Origin: Candidatus Fermentibacterota bacterium
GTDB lineage: Bacteria; JAFGKV01
Assembly: GCA_016928395.1 (NCBI GenBank)
Contig: JAFGKV010000059.1
Location: forward strand, 1-14,423
DNA length: 14,423 nt
Direction: 5' to 3'
The notes under the pieces are model-generated. The model ran no database searches, was not told the origin of the DNA, and saw only the letters and a program-made list of their open reading frames with translations. The translations under genes were made by a program, and so were the position numbers. How positions within the stretch are numbered: the first letter of the stretch is position 1; every line of letters begins with the position of its first letter. Below are positions 1 through 6,509 of the stretch, piece by piece.

Positions 1-69
1 ACCGGAAGTTACAAGATGTATCGTCCGGGCGAGCCCGGGGCCCCCACTCGTTTGAGAGTACACCCCAAC

Positions 70-123
70 TTCGCGCTCGTACTCGTATTCAAAGCTACGA
101 TTCCGATGGCGATACCGACTCCC
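70..123. repeat. Hexamer-phased low-complexity tract
   Basis: The stretch falls into in-phase six-base units: two identical CTCGTA units at 76-87, then after two diverged units ATTCCG, ATGGCG, ATACCG and ACTCCC at 100-123. The periodicity is visible directly. No credible protein is encoded here; the plus-strand open frame across it (16-204) is arginine/proline-rich and lacks a ribosome binding site. It looks like a decayed intergenic simple repeat next to a hairpin. Its function is unknown. Confidence 0.5.
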
Positions 124-133
124 GCCCTCCCGC

Positions 134-155
134 GGGCGACCAGAGACGGTCGCCC
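134..155. repeat. REP-like perfect hairpin (8-bp stem, 6-nt loop)
   Basis: GGGCGACC at 134-141 and its exact reverse complement GGTCGCCC at 148-155 flank a six-base loop. The stem is entirely GC-rich apart from one AT pair and is followed by CTACG. There is no T-run on either side, so an intrinsic terminator is unlikely. The shape resembles dispersed palindromic intergenic elements seen in many bacterial genomes; copy number cannot be judged from one window. Confidence 0.55.
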
Positions 156-250
156 CTACGACGGGCAAAGGGTCATCGCTGTGCCTCACGCCCGCACGAT
201 CTGACCGCTCCCCGCGCCCTCAGAGGCCGGCTCGTGCCCTGGATTCTGCG

Positions 251-271
251 GGCTCACCTGTCATGGGAGCC
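251..271 (-). terminator. Candidate 3' hairpin after the thioredoxin gene
   Basis: GGCTC (251-255) pairs with GAGCC (267-271), and after a one-base bulge CC (257-258) pairs with GG (265-266), leaving a six-base loop. It lies 4 bases past the stop codon of the minus-strand thioredoxin gene. No T-tract follows on the minus strand, so it may be a 3'-end stabiliser or a weak terminator rather than a classical intrinsic terminator. Confidence 0.3.
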
Positions 272-275
272 GAGA

Positions 276-788
276 CTACGGCTTTCCTGCGGAAGATTCC
301 TCGTCACAGTCACCCTTGAGTTTCATGAACTCCTGGAATGACATCTGCCTCTTGTAGCAGCCATCTCTCACATAGGAGAGCATATAGAGGAAGGTCGGCG
401 CTTCGATGTAGCCAGGCACGACGGTGATGGGCGAACCTTCCTTGTCGAAGAAAGCGATGGACGGAAAGCCGCGTATGCCCATGGCCTGGGTGAACTGGAC
501 ATTTGTGTAGGTTGTGTCTCGATAACGAAGCGAGGCCTTTGCATCCTCCGCCTGAATGCGGCACAGTACGAAGTCGCCGGCCAGCACCTTGGCCACCTCT
601 GGATCCCCGAAGGTCTTGGTATCCATGACCTTGCACCAGTGGCACCAGTCGGTAAAGAAGTCGATGAGCAGAGGCTTACCCTCGACCACGGCCCGCTCCA
701 ACGCATCGTCAAAGGGCAGCCACTCCAGGGATGAAGCCTGGGCTGAAACTGCCAGTACCAGTAACAGAACTTGACCGAAGTGCCGCAT
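276..788 (-). CDS. Exported thioredoxin-fold protein (thioredoxin_7/SoxW-like)
   Basis: A periplasmic thiol-disulfide protein of 170 residues. The chosen start at 788 gives a short charged end (MRHF), a hydrophobic segment and an Ala-Gln-Ala cleavage-type motif near residue 19. It is preceded by AAGGAGG four bases upstream. A longer frame from 812 would place eight residues before this and overlap the ribosome binding site, so it is unlikely. The redox motif is WCHWCK, preceded by the hydrophobic strand LLIDFFTD. The cis-proline segment is GFPSIAFFD. The C-terminal tail carries two extra cysteines (in DGCYK and GDCDE). WCxWCK motifs of this kind occur in DsbD-gamma-like and SoxW-like proteins that reduce periplasmic substrates. 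The substrate is not evident: no cytochrome maturation, Sox or DsbD gene is adjacent. It is transcribed away from the following operon. Confidence 0.85.
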   Translation of the reverse strand: MRHFGQVLLLVLAVSAQASSLEWLPFDDALERAVVEGKPLLIDFFTDWCHWCKVMDTKTFGDPEVAKVLAGDFVLCRIQAEDAKASLRYRDTTYTNVQFTQAMGIRGFPSIAFFDKEGSPITVVPGYIEAPTFLYMLSYVRDGCYKRQMSFQEFMKLKGDCDEESSAGKP

Positions 789-792
789 TGTC

Positions 793-799
793 CCTCCTT
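793..799 (-). promoter_or_regulatory. Ribosome binding site fixing the thioredoxin start
   Basis: On the minus strand AAGGAGG stands four bases before the ATG at 788. This is a near-perfect Shine-Dalgarno match and places translation at 788 rather than at the in-frame ATG at 812. Confidence 0.75.
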
Positions 800-809
800 C
801 TTCCGTAGT

Positions 810-833
810 CATCTCGCCTTCCGGGGCGGGATG
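810..833. promoter_or_regulatory. Imperfect palindrome in the divergent intergenic region
   Basis: CATC-T-CGCC (810-818) and GGCG-G-GATG (825-833) are complementary except for one central T/G position, around a six-base loop. It sits in the 5' leader of the thioredoxin gene and between two divergent transcripts, so it could be an operator or an mRNA hairpin. A TATAAG hexamer on the minus strand (839-844) just upstream could be a -10 element, but no convincing -35 is present. The role is inferred from position only. Confidence 0.3.
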
Positions 834-916
834 AGGTTCTTATACACGATGGAATATCACTACCCTTTTGCGTCAGCTGGCGTTCCCCTCCCAGCCGCGA
901 CGCCCACGGAGCTTCA

Positions 917-1777
917 ATGCCAGCCCCTTGCGTAGCACGGATTCTGTCGGAGTCGCGGGCCGTAGAGTGGTTGTACCCCCTTGTGGTGTGCCCCGCCTGT
1001 CACAGCGAGCTCACCATGGACGCGGAGCGAATCACACCCAGCCGATGCACAGGGTGTGATCGCGTCTACCCGTGGTTAGGTCACATTCCGGTCTTGGTTG
1101 AGCAGGAGGCACCTGATCCCGCGTTGCTTTCGCTGGCGCAGGTGTGGAATGGCGCCGCACCGTCGTGGAGCAGGAATCTGAGCAAGCCCGCCAAGGTGCT
1201 GGCCGCGGCTGAGACGCCGCTTCTTTCAATGGCCTCGGGCATTGTCCTCGAAGTGGGCTGTGGCGACGGGAGGCTCTTTCCCGCGTATGAGACCCGGGGC
1301 CTTCGGGCCATCGGTCTGGACTTCTCGGCGGTAATGCTGCAGATGGCCTCGGATGGCGGATTCCCGTTGGTGCTGGCCGACGCCCACCGCATTCCGCTTC
1401 GGAAGGGGTGTGTCGACACGGTTTTGGTTCCCTTTGCCACCATACGCTACCTTGACTATCAGGTCTTTTTCAAGGAAACGTTCCGGGTGCTGAAGCCCGG
1501 CGGCGTATTCGGCTTCATCGCCTGGAACGCCGCGTACAACGGAATCCGAGCGTGGCTCAGGCATCGGGTGGGGTCGTGGAGAACGGGCAGGGACGTGGCG
1601 CGGCTTAAGGAAATCTTGGTGCCCTTGGCCGAGAGTGGATTTGACCTGGTCGAGATTCACGGGGTGTTCTCCGCGCCGCGATGGTCGCCGTGGCGTCACA
1701 GCCTGGCCTGGCGAGTCAAAGGGATGACGGCCGCCCGGATGGCGCGGGATATCGTCGTCATCGCGAGGAGGCGGTGA
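917..1777 (+). CDS. Class I SAM methyltransferase with N-terminal Trm112-like zinc domain
   Basis: A 286-residue protein. Residues about 20-60 form a Trm112-like zinc ribbon with CPAC (Cys25, Cys28) and CTGC (Cys44, Cys47), ending in the characteristic hydrophobic GHIPVLV stretch. The methyltransferase core begins near residue 108 with motif I EVGCGDG (112-118), then the acidic end of strand 2 in GLDFS. Further on come DAHRIPL and VLKPGGVFGFIAWN, typical of methyltransf_11-type small-molecule or lipid methyltransferases. The start ATG at 917 has GGAG six bases upstream. The stop overlaps the next start by four bases (GTGA at 1774-1777), indicating translational coupling to a sugar nucleotidyltransferase. 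The acceptor substrate is unknown; the context hints at an envelope-sugar or lipid substrate, but this is inference. Confidence 0.85.
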   Translation: MPAPCVARILSESRAVEWLYPLVVCPACHSELTMDAERITPSRCTGCDRVYPWLGHIPVLVEQEAPDPALLSLAQVWNGAAPSWSRNLSKPAKVLAAAETPLLSMASGIVLEVGCGDGRLFPAYETRGLRAIGLDFSAVMLQMASDGGFPLVLADAHRIPLRKGCVDTVLVPFATIRYLDYQVFFKETFRVLKPGGVFGFIAWNAAYNGIRAWLRHRVGSWRTGRDVARLKEILVPLAESGFDLVEIHGVFSAPRWSPWRHSLAWRVKGMTAARMARDIVVIARRR

Positions 1778-2697
1778 GCACCGCTGCAGTGCTTCTGGCG
1801 GCCGGGAAGGGAACCCGTCTATGGCCCTTGACCGAGGTCAGAGCGAAGGCAGCAGTGCCGTTTCGCGGCGTCCCCGTGATCAGGAGTCTCGCCGATCAAC
1901 TGGCGAAGGCCGGCATCACTCAGTTGGCGGTGAACCTCCATCATCTTCCTGAGACGGTTCGTGCATCCCTGGCCGGCATGAACGTTACCTATTCCTATGA
2001 AGACTGTCTTCTGGGAACATCGGGGGCGCTCCATCCCTTGCGCGATTCCCTGAGGGATTCATGGTTCTGGACCGTCAATGCCAAAATCGTGATAGATCTT
2101 CCTCCCCTCGATCCGACCTCGCACTCGGCGGTGCTCACCGCCGTGCTGGTTTCCGCGCCTTTGGGTGCCCCCTACACCAGGGTTGAGGTGACGGGAGAAC
2201 CGCCACGGATTCGCGGGTTCAGCCCATCCACGACCCATGACGGGTCGGGGCTCGTGTACACCGGCATTCAGTTGGTGAGTCCCCGGATCTGGGAGTTCCT
2301 CCCCGAGCCGGGGTTCTCTCACTTCACGACTGACGTGTATCCCAGACTTTGGGCAGGAGGTGAGACCGTGGCCGCCTGTGTGGTGACCACACCGTGGTTG
2401 GAGTTCAGCACCTTGTCCCGGTACTTGACGCACCACCTGCGCTTGGGCGCGAGGAGGGAATGGTGGGGTAGGGGTGCGGACGTGGCCTCCACTGCCCGGG
2501 TGAGCGACAGCGTAGTGTGGGACGGCGTTGCGGTAGAGCATGGCGCACGGGTTCACCGCTGCATACTGGCCGACGGAGTACGGATTCGTGCCGGTCGGTC
2601 GCTGGAGGCAGCGGCGGTGGTTCCCCTGGAGTGCAGCGGGCCGGATTCCCGAGGTGAGATCCTCGACGATAACCTGGTAGTGGCCATCCCTTCATGA
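1774..2697 (+). CDS. Sugar-1-phosphate nucleotidyltransferase (MurU-like) with left-handed beta-helix tail
   Basis: Transfers a nucleotide to a sugar-1-phosphate. From the GTG at 1774 the protein has 307 residues and opens directly with the nucleotide-binding signature LLAAGKGTRLWPLT (residues 7-20), followed by KAAVPFRGVPV in place of the usual K-P-x-x-P-x-x-G-x-P. The start is chosen because GAGGAGG precedes it and it overlaps the upstream stop by 4 bp; a longer frame from 1681 lacks family similarity. Residues about 230-307 show hexapeptide-like turns (ADVASTARVSDSVVWDG), suggesting a short left-handed beta-helix as in GDP-mannose or glucose-1-phosphate transferases. The segment where relatives carry N-G-D reads NAK (102-104), so the usual metal-binding Asp is replaced. 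The gene is coupled by a 4-bp overlap to an AmgK-like kinase, which suggests a MurNAc/GlcNAc-1-phosphate uridylyl role; mannose- or glucose-type substrates remain possible. Confidence 0.8.
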   Translation: MSTAAVLLAAGKGTRLWPLTEVRAKAAVPFRGVPVIRSLADQLAKAGITQLAVNLHHLPETVRASLAGMNVTYSYEDCLLGTSGALHPLRDSLRDSWFWTVNAKIVIDLPPLDPTSHSAVLTAVLVSAPLGAPYTRVEVTGEPPRIRGFSPSTTHDGSGLVYTGIQLVSPRIWEFLPEPGFSHFTTDVYPRLWAGGETVAACVVTTPWLEFSTLSRYLTHHLRLGARREWWGRGADVASTARVSDSVVWDGVAVEHGARVHRCILADGVRIRAGRSLEAAAVVPLECSGPDSRGEILDDNLVVAIPS

Positions 2698-3803
2698 ACG
2701 TATTTCCGGCCGAGGCCGGCCCTGAGCTGGCGCCCCAGCGTCTGACGCGGGCACTGTGGCGCCTGGGAATCCCGTTTAGCGCAATTCGGGCCGTGGCTGG
2801 AGACGTTTCGTCTCGGCGCTACTTCAGGGTGTGGGCCGGAGATCGGACTTTCGTGGCATGCCTGTATCCTGAGCCCTTCGATGAGACTGAGAGTGCTCGG
2901 GATCGGTGGTTTCGCCTCTGCCAAACGGAACCCGCCGTTCGTCTGGGTTTTGCCAGCGATCCACTGGCGTATGTCGAAGTCACCGCGTGGTTGACAGAGA
3001 CCAACATTCCGGTGCCCGCCATCAAGGGAGTTGCCGGTGCCTTTGGCTGTATCGTCACCGAAGATGTCGGTGACCGATCCCTGGAGAAGGAGCTGCATCA
3101 CGCAGACTTCGCTACCGCGTTCCGCCTGTACAGCAAAGCCTTGGAGTACGTCCAGATGCTTCAACTCTCAACGGCGGAGGCCACTCGTCGGGGTCTGGTG
3201 GCGTGCAGTCTTACGTTGGATGAGGAGAAACTCACCCATGAGCTGGGCTTTCTGGCCAGAGCATTGCGGTCATTCCTCCCTCACGCGATAGGCGTCGAAG
3301 ACATGGCCCGGCTCCAGGGAGAATGGTCGGCCATCGCTCTGGAGGCAGCCGACGAGCCGATGGTGCTGTGTCATCGCGACTATCACGCCCGCAATCTCTT
3401 CCTCCGGGGCGATACCCTCATGGTGATCGATCACCAGGATATGCGACTGGGCAGCCGTCACTATGACGCGGTCTCACTGCTGTGGGATCCCTATGTCGAT
3501 GTTTCACAGGAGTTACGGCAGCAGCTCATGCCTGCGACTGACGGGCACATAGCCGCCATCGTCAGCCAGCGCTTGCTCAAAGCGTTGGGTACCTATTTAA
3601 ATGTACTGATTACGCGAGCGAGTCCCGTCTTCATAGCTGCTGCCGACCGGGCGTTGCGCAGCCTGACGGGAAGTCTTGCCCAAATGGACCTGTCCACAGA
3701 ATCTACGGAGGCCATGATCTGCCACCTTCAATCATTGCTCCGGGCGCGCTACGGCGTCCAGAGGGGGAGCGTGGACTGTCCGAATCTCGCAGACAAGGAG
3801 TGA
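2694..3803 (+). CDS. amgK: AmgK-type anomeric sugar kinase (aminoglycoside-phosphotransferase fold)
   Basis: A 369-residue kinase-fold protein. The N-terminal GDVSSRRYFRV (around residue 40) matches the GDxSxRRYFR signature of the AmgK family. The catalytic loop is HRDYHARN (His227, Asp229, Asn234) and the metal-binding Asp lies in VIDHQD (Asp246), followed by a YDAVSLLWDPYV segment typical of this family. AmgK phosphorylates MurNAc and GlcNAc at the anomeric carbon, allowing MurU to form UDP-MurNAc and bypass de novo synthesis. The ATG overlaps the upstream nucleotidyltransferase stop (ATGA, 2694-2697), the same kinase-transferase pairing known from the recycling pathway. Substrate identity is inferred from family and context. 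A generic phosphotransferase acting on another sugar is the alternative. Confidence 0.78.
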   Translation: MNVFPAEAGPELAPQRLTRALWRLGIPFSAIRAVAGDVSSRRYFRVWAGDRTFVACLYPEPFDETESARDRWFRLCQTEPAVRLGFASDPLAYVEVTAWLTETNIPVPAIKGVAGAFGCIVTEDVGDRSLEKELHHADFATAFRLYSKALEYVQMLQLSTAEATRRGLVACSLTLDEEKLTHELGFLARALRSFLPHAIGVEDMARLQGEWSAIALEAADEPMVLCHRDYHARNLFLRGDTLMVIDHQDMRLGSRHYDAVSLLWDPYVDVSQELRQQLMPATDGHIAAIVSQRLLKALGTYLNVLITRASPVFIAAADRALRSLTGSLAQMDLSTESTEAMICHLQSLLRARYGVQRGSVDCPNLADKE

Positions 3804-3806
3804 ACA

Positions 3807-4268
3807 ATGGGGGAGAAACCGAAGAGAGTGGGAGACCTTCTCGTGGAGCAGGGCTACGTAACCCGCGAACGGGTCGAGGAGGCCGCTCGCCGGCAGGGAA
3901 GCACCCAGGAGAAGCTGTGCACGATTCTCATCGAGATGGGCTCCCTGACGGAACGTGATTTGGTGCACTTTGTCGCCAACCACCTCCGGGTGCCTCACAT
4001 GGATCTGGACGGATACGATCTGGACATCGAGGTGATCAAGTACATACCCCCGGAATTTGCCAAGCGTTACCAGGTGGTTCCCATAGACCGGATGGGCGGG
4101 ATGCTCTCGGTTGCCGTGGTCTACCCAATGGCGCCCGAGGTGGTGAGGGAACTGGAAAACATGACCCGGCTCGCAATAAAGCAGGTTGTCTGCCCCAAGG
4201 GAGAAGTCGACAGGGTCATTCGTCACTACTACGAGATGACGCTGCCCGGTCTGCGGAGCGGTTTCTAG
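3807..4268 (+). CDS. Stand-alone MshEN / GspE N-terminal domain protein (possible c-di-GMP binder)
   Basis: At 153 residues this is only the N-terminal region of type II secretion/type IV pilus ATPases (GspE/PilB/MshE); no Walker motif or ATPase core follows. The MshEN architecture of two 24-residue motifs separated by five residues is visible: residues 7-30 (RVGDLLVEQG... ending RRQ), spacer GSTQE, residues 36-59 (KLCTILIEMG... ending NH). The first motif keeps Arg7, Gly9, Gly16 and Gln30. The second has Lys36 for Arg, Cys38 for Gly and His59 for Gln, so ligand binding may be weakened. Residues 60-145 match the second GspE-N subdomain (IPPEFAKRYQVVPI). The gene has AGGAG before its ATG, lies 3 bp after amgK and 8 bp before a HEAT-J gene. 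A c-di-GMP sensing adaptor is the inferred role. Confidence 0.75.
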   Translation: MGEKPKRVGDLLVEQGYVTRERVEEAARRQGSTQEKLCTILIEMGSLTERDLVHFVANHLRVPHMDLDGYDLDIEVIKYIPPEFAKRYQVVPIDRMGGMLSVAVVYPMAPEVVRELENMTRLAIKQVVCPKGEVDRVIRHYYEMTLPGLRSGF

Positions 4269-4276
4269 GGCTTTCT

Positions 4277-5692
4277 GTGGCACGATTCGGCCTGGGCAAG
4301 CTTTTCAAGAGCAAAGCCGCAACTCCGGAGGAGTTGCGGCAGATGGTGGAGACCAAAGCTGAGGCGTGGGCTGAAGCACTCATTGACGCAATGACCGCCA
4401 AGGAGAGCGAGGTGCGGGCTGAGGCGGCGCGGCTGGCCCGCCATTTGGCTGCTGAAGATGCCATGCCACCCCTCCTCTCTTCTCTCAGAGACCCTTCCCG
4501 GGCAGTGGTGCTGGCTGCGTTGGACTCGTTGGGTGCTCTTCGTCTCCACGGCGCCGTGCCTGCGGTTAGCGGGCTCCTGGGATCTCCCGACCAGACGGTG
4601 AAAGAGGAGGTGGCACGCTGCCTCGCCCGGCTGGGTGGGTCTAGTGGTTCCTCCGCCATCCTCTCTCTGCTGGATGTTCCGCGGCTTCCCGGCTCGGCGG
4701 AACGGGCCGTGGTCGACCTGGGAGCAACCGCCATACCTGCTCTGATGTCCGCTTTGCTGGATGCTCGTCGTTGGGTACGACAGAACGCCGCCTTGTTGTT
4801 GGGGCGGTTCGGGGATTACCGGGCAGTGCCCTCACTCATGGTGGCGGTGCATGACAGCGACACCGGCGTGCGGGCCGCGGCGGTGGAGGCCTTGGGAGCC
4901 ATCGGCGGTGCCGGCGCGGCGACCGGGCTGATCGGTGCATTGACCGACAGTGAGGAGCGGGTGCGGATGCAGGCGGCGGCAGCTCTGGGGAAGATCGGCG
5001 ATGCCAGGGCCGTGGTGCCCCTCATCGGTCTGTTCTCGGATTCGGTGCGGCATGTGCGGGATCAAGCGGTGAAGTCTTTGACAGATATTGGCTCCGACGC
5101 GGCGCAGCCTCTCATCATGAGTCTCAAGGAATCTGATCCCGGTGTGCGGGAGTATGCGGCCAAGGCGCTCACCTTTGTCTCCGTGGCCGAGGCGCTTGAC
5201 CCACTCCTCGATGCATTGGCGGATAGCGAGTGGGCAGTACGCCGGTACGCCGCCGAGGGACTGGGCAAGTTGGGCGCCAAGGCGGCGCTGCCGTATCTAC
5301 TCACCGCCAAGGATGATCCCATCGACTTCGTTCGGGAACGCGCTCGCCAGGCTCTGGATCGCATCGACCCATCAGGTGAGCTCCGCAAGAGCCTCCGGCC
5401 CGCCCGGCGCGGCACCTTCGATCAACAGGAGGCTGCCCGGCCCAAGGGTCATGCCAGGGAACCGGGGATGCCGGGTTCCTGGGCCCTGGATTTGCCCGAT
5501 GCGTATGCGATTCTGGGGCTGGGGCTCGACGCCTCCAAGATCCAGGTCAGGCAGGCGTGGAAGGACTTGATGCGAGCCTTGCATCCCGATGTCGTTGCGC
5601 ATCTCACCCCTGCGGAGCGGGGCCAGGCGGAGGAGGATGCGAAGCGAGTCAATATGGCGTACGATGTCCTCATGAAGGCCCTGACTGATTGA
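4277..5692 (+). CDS. HEAT-repeat protein with C-terminal J domain
   Basis: A 471-residue soluble protein starting with GTG. Residues about 30-365 comprise roughly ten HEAT (PBS-lyase-type) repeats of about 31 residues, recognisable by recurring A-V-P-x-L, D-x-x-x-x-V-R-x-x-A-A-x-A-L-G-x-I-G patterns (for example VRMQAAAALGKIGD). A basic, flexible linker (about 366-405) leads to a J domain at 408-469: YAILGLGLDAS, helix II, the invariant HPD at 436-438, and AKRVNMAYDVLM. The J domain should stimulate a DnaK-type ATPase, with the HEAT solenoid choosing the client. There is no signal peptide or membrane segment. A C-terminal J domain on a HEAT solenoid is unusual compared with N-terminal J domains of DnaJ. 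Its direct neighbour, the MshEN protein, is the likely functional partner (inference). A weak AGGG precedes the start. Confidence 0.85.
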   Translation: MARFGLGKLFKSKAATPEELRQMVETKAEAWAEALIDAMTAKESEVRAEAARLARHLAAEDAMPPLLSSLRDPSRAVVLAALDSLGALRLHGAVPAVSGLLGSPDQTVKEEVARCLARLGGSSGSSAILSLLDVPRLPGSAERAVVDLGATAIPALMSALLDARRWVRQNAALLLGRFGDYRAVPSLMVAVHDSDTGVRAAAVEALGAIGGAGAATGLIGALTDSEERVRMQAAAALGKIGDARAVVPLIGLFSDSVRHVRDQAVKSLTDIGSDAAQPLIMSLKESDPGVREYAAKALTFVSVAEALDPLLDALADSEWAVRRYAAEGLGKLGAKAALPYLLTAKDDPIDFVRERARQALDRIDPSGELRKSLRPARRGTFDQQEAARPKGHAREPGMPGSWALDLPDAYAILGLGLDASKIQVRQAWKDLMRALHPDVVAHLTPAERGQAEEDAKRVNMAYDVLMKALTD

Positions 5693-5725
5693 TCTTGGCA
5701 CCGTTGTCCCAGCTCACACAAAGAA

Positions 5726-6454
5726 ATGGCCGCCGTCTCCTCGCGCGTGAATGAACCCTTGGGGCGTTCTCGGGCGGTGGTGACCTCGGGGCCGACGAGG
5801 GCCCGGCTGGATGCCGTGCGATTCCTCATGAACACCTCCAGCGGCTCCTTGGGCGCTGCCATTGCAGATCAAGGGCTGGCTCGGGGATGGGAGGTCGGTC
5901 TCGTTCACGGGCCGTGCAGCACGCTGCCTCCACCCCACCCGAACCTGTCGACTCATCCGGTATCCTGGTTGTCTGATCTCTATCCGACACTCTTGGGCGT
6001 ACCATACCGTGAAGAGATCGCCGTGGTATTCCATGCCATGGCAGTGTTGGATTGGGCGCCGAGGACAGTGAGTCAGGGGAAACGGGCGTCAGGCCGCCCA
6101 TGGCGAGTGGTTCTGGACCCGACCCCCAAGATCATCGATGAGTTGAGGGGCCTCTTCCCCAATGCCGCACTGATCGCGTTCAAGTTGGAGACTGGTGTCA
6201 CTGAGGAGGAACTGGTAGCCCGGGCTGGCCGCCTGGCCCGGCGGTGCGGTGCGGACATCGTTGTGGCGAATCTGCTTGAGTGGGTGCAGGCGGGCTATCG
6301 CTGCCGGGTGGTGTGCGGCGATGGCAGTGTACGCGCAGATATTGTGGGCCGAGAGGAAACCGCGGCCTGGCTGTGGGGGTGGGTCGAGAACCGCCGGATG
6401 TCTTTGCCTGTTCGGGAAAACGGGCCGAGGAAGGCGGGAGACCGTTACCCATAG
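5726..6454 (+). CDS. coaB: Phosphopantothenate-cysteine ligase (separate CoaB)
   Basis: A 242-residue DFP-domain protein catalysing the second step of coenzyme A synthesis, coupling cysteine to 4'-phosphopantothenate. The N-terminal VVTSGPTRARLDAVRF and MNTSSGSLG (Asn36) match the TSGGTxExxDxVRxxxNxSSGxxG signature of CoaB. Later AMAVLDWAP corresponds to the AAVADY strand, and FKLET (152-156) to the FAAET motif. The lysine-rich KIKK of E. coli Dfp is replaced by GKRASG (118-123), keeping only one lysine, so the protein is divergent. CoaB is normally the C-terminal half of a CoaBC fusion; here it stands alone and upstream of coaC. The start ATG lacks a strong ribosome binding site, so translation may begin slightly elsewhere. 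Confidence 0.82.
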   Translation: MAAVSSRVNEPLGRSRAVVTSGPTRARLDAVRFLMNTSSGSLGAAIADQGLARGWEVGLVHGPCSTLPPPHPNLSTHPVSWLSDLYPTLLGVPYREEIAVVFHAMAVLDWAPRTVSQGKRASGRPWRVVLDPTPKIIDELRGLFPNAALIAFKLETGVTEEELVARAGRLARRCGADIVVANLLEWVQAGYRCRVVCGDGSVRADIVGREETAAWLWGWVENRRMSLPVRENGPRKAGDRYP

Positions 6455-6509
6455 GCTGGGGCACCGATACACCTTGAATCCTCGGAGACCTTGGGAGGAG
6501 TAGACTGAG

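Noticed and set aside
16-204. 62-residue plus-strand open frame
   Set aside because: No ribosome binding site, Arg/Pro-rich composition, and it runs through the hexamer tract and the palindrome.
789-812. Longer start for the thioredoxin gene
   Set aside because: It would overlap the strong Shine-Dalgarno and put charged residues before an otherwise normal signal peptide.
1681-1773. Upstream extension of the nucleotidyltransferase
   Set aside because: It overlaps the methyltransferase by 97 bases, lacks family similarity, and the GTG at 1774 has a good ribosome binding site and begins at the conserved fold.
5449-5862. 137-residue minus-strand frame, and other long antisense frames such as 2059-2556, 9856-10407 and 12628-13620
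   Set aside because: They are shadows of well-supported plus-strand genes in GC-rich DNA, with no recognisable domains.
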